Below are positions 13,593-14,834 of a DNA stretch of 14,834 nt, piece after piece. How positions within the stretch are numbered: the stretch's first letter is position 1; each line of letters opens with the position of its first letter. This DNA is from Hyphomicrobiales bacterium (GTDB lineage: Bacteria; Pseudomonadota; Alphaproteobacteria; Rhizobiales; Aestuariivirgaceae): assembly GCA_003151375.1 (NCBI GenBank), contig PLXI01000217.1:18626-33459 (forward strand). The letters are read 5' to 3'. The notes beneath the pieces are model-generated. The model did no database searches and was not told where the DNA came from. It saw only the letters and a program-made list of their open reading frames with translations. A program made the position numbers and the translations under genes.

Positions 13593-14834
13593 AATTTCCC
13601 ATCGATGACGTTATTCCAGACTTGAAGGCTGCGCTTGCTACGCGACCTTCTGCGATTCTGGTGGCTGAACCAGGTGCTGGCAAAACTACGCGTGTGCCTT
13701 TGGCTCTGTTGGCTGAAGCTTGGACTGTTGGGAAAAAGATTGTGATGTTGGAGCCACGGCGTTTGGCGGCACGCGCAGCTGCCTCACGCATGGCCGAAAC
13801 TTTGGGCGAGAAAGTGGGGCAGACTATTGGCTATGCCGTGCGCATGGAGCGTAAGGTTTCAGCTGCAACGCGCATCGAAGTTGTCACCGAGGGTATGCTG
13901 ACGCGCAGGCTTCAGTCGGATCCGGAATTGTCAGATACGGCGCTGGTGATCTTTGATGAATTTCATGAGCGTTCACTCGACGGCGATTTGGCCTTGGCGC
14001 TTTGTCTTGATGTGCAGCGCGGGCTCAGACCTGATCTGAAAATCCTGGTAATGTCTGCCACTTTGGATGTGCAGGCTTTGCGCGCGCAATTTAGTGACGC
14101 GCCTGAGATCAAGTCGCAAGGGCGGATGTTTTCTGTTGAAACTTATTATCTAGATAAGGCCAGCAAACAGAGCATTGTTTCCGATACCACGCGCGCCTGT
14201 TTACGCGCAGCGCGCGAGGTGAAAGGTTCGCTTCTCGTGTTCTTGCCCGGGGAAAGTGAAATCAGACGGGTTGCATCTGAATTACAAGCCGCTGATTTGG
14301 TAGCCACCGATATTCGCCCACTTTATGGCGCGATGGCTTTGGAAGACCAAGATTTAGCGATTAAGCCTTCGCCCGCAGGTCGTCGCAAAATTGTTTTGGC
14401 TACCACGATTGCTGAAACATCACTCACCATTGATGGCATTGAAGCCGTGGTTGACTGCGGTTTCAAGCGCAGTCCGCGTTTTGATCCCGCATCCGGCATG
14501 ACTGGGCTGGAAACGATCCGCGTTTCTGCCGCTTCAGCTGAACAACGCAAAGGCCGTGCGGGGCGCTTGGGGCCGGGGCGGTGTTACCGCCTGTGGCCGG
14601 AAGAAGAAATGCGCGCATTGGCACCGCATGATGAGCCGGAGATTAGAACTGCGGAGCTTTCTTCGCTCGTGCTGGAATTGGCGGCTTGGGGTGTTACAGC
14701 TTCCGATGGATTGCCCTTCATTGAGTTGCCACCTGCGGGGGCTTTCGCGCAGGCACAAGAATTATTGCGTGAATTGACCGCAGTGGATGCAAGCAACCGC
14801 ATCATGGCGCATGGCAGGGCGATGGTACGATTGC
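13589..14834 (+). CDS. hrpB: ATP-dependent RNA helicase HrpB, partial (N-terminal 415 residues)
   Basis: DEAH/RHA-type superfamily 2 helicase, cut by the right edge after about 415 of the usual 800 or more residues. The visible helicase motifs are, in order: motif I EPGAGKTT (27-34), motif II DEFHER (123-128), motif III SATL (156-159), motif IV region FLPGESEI (218-225), motif V ATTIAETSLTI (271-281) and motif VI QRKGRAGR (319-326). DEFHER rather than DEAH, and the short N-terminus before motif I, are typical of HrpB and set it apart from HrpA. The start of the winged-helix region follows. The ATG overlaps the kinase stop as ATGA, so it is probably translated from the kinase transcript. The cellular role of HrpB is poorly defined; RNA remodelling is inferred from the family. 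Confidence 0.94.
   Translation, partial: MKFPIDDVIPDLKAALATRPSAILVAEPGAGKTTRVPLALLAEAWTVGKKIVMLEPRRLAARAAASRMAETLGEKVGQTIGYAVRMERKVSAATRIEVVTEGMLTRRLQSDPELSDTALVIFDEFHERSLDGDLALALCLDVQRGLRPDLKILVMSATLDVQALRAQFSDAPEIKSQGRMFSVETYYLDKASKQSIVSDTTRACLRAAREVKGSLLVFLPGESEIRRVASELQAADLVATDIRPLYGAMALEDQDLAIKPSPAGRRKIVLATTIAETSLTIDGIEAVVDCGFKRSPRFDPASGMTGLETIRVSAASAEQRKGRAGRLGPGRCYRLWPEEEMRALAPHDEPEIRTAELSSLVLELAAWGVTASDGLPFIELPPAGAFAQAQELLRELTAVDASNRIMAHGRAMVRL

Noticed and set aside
1..14834. Search for tRNA, rRNA, CRISPR arrays, insertion sequences, attachment sites, riboswitches or phage genes
   Set aside because: Nearly all bases are in well-recognised coding genes. No such structures were seen by eye in the three short intergenic gaps (6468-6567, 7564-7695, 12558-12668).

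Overview
The window comes from an alphaproteobacterium, most likely of the Hyphomicrobiales (rhizobial) lineage. This rests on the zwf-pgl-edd-eda Entner-Doudoroff gene order with a divergent PfkB sugar kinase, on a small protein resembling the alphaproteobacterial DUF1150 family, and on a BMP-type nucleoside ABC transporter joined to nucleoside-catabolism genes. GC content looks moderate by eye. The region is densely packed chromosomal housekeeping and catabolic DNA. I see no mobile element, RNA gene, CRISPR array or phage signature.

Layout. (A) Positions 7563 down to 1, minus strand: one long operon for uptake and breakdown of nucleosides. Its order is periplasmic binding protein, double-domain ATPase, two permeases, cytidine deaminase (cdd), purine nucleoside phosphorylase (punA), thymidine phosphorylase (deoA), phosphopentomutase (deoB, cut by the window edge). 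From the ATPase onward, neighbours overlap by 1-4 bases, abut, or are one base apart. The one real gap, between binding protein and ATPase, holds a strong intrinsic-terminator-like hairpin. (B) 7696-7950, plus strand: a lone 84-residue DUF1150-like gene, divergent from A and abutting C tail to tail. (C) 12557 down to 7951, minus strand: zwf-pgl-edd-eda, a complete route from glucose-6-phosphate to pyruvate plus glyceraldehyde-3-phosphate. (D) 12669 to the right edge, plus strand: a fructokinase-like PfkB kinase, overlapped by the start of an HrpB-type RNA helicase that runs off the window.

How the genes work together. In A, imported nucleosides are deaminated (cytidine to uridine) and phosphorolysed, and DeoB turns the pentose-1-phosphates into pentose-5-phosphates. 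In C and D, fructose is probably phosphorylated by the kinase. After isomerisation elsewhere, the hexose phosphate is oxidised and split through the Entner-Doudoroff route. No transcription regulator gene is visible. The two divergent intergenic regions (7564-7695 and 12558-12668) carry candidate promoters and palindromes.

I found no clearly undescribed system. The most interesting items are regulatory or architectural: the hairpin after the binding-protein gene, a hairpin after the DUF1150-like stop codon buried in the 3' end of eda, a slippery A-run between the two ATPase domains, and the translational coupling of a sugar kinase to an RNA helicase.
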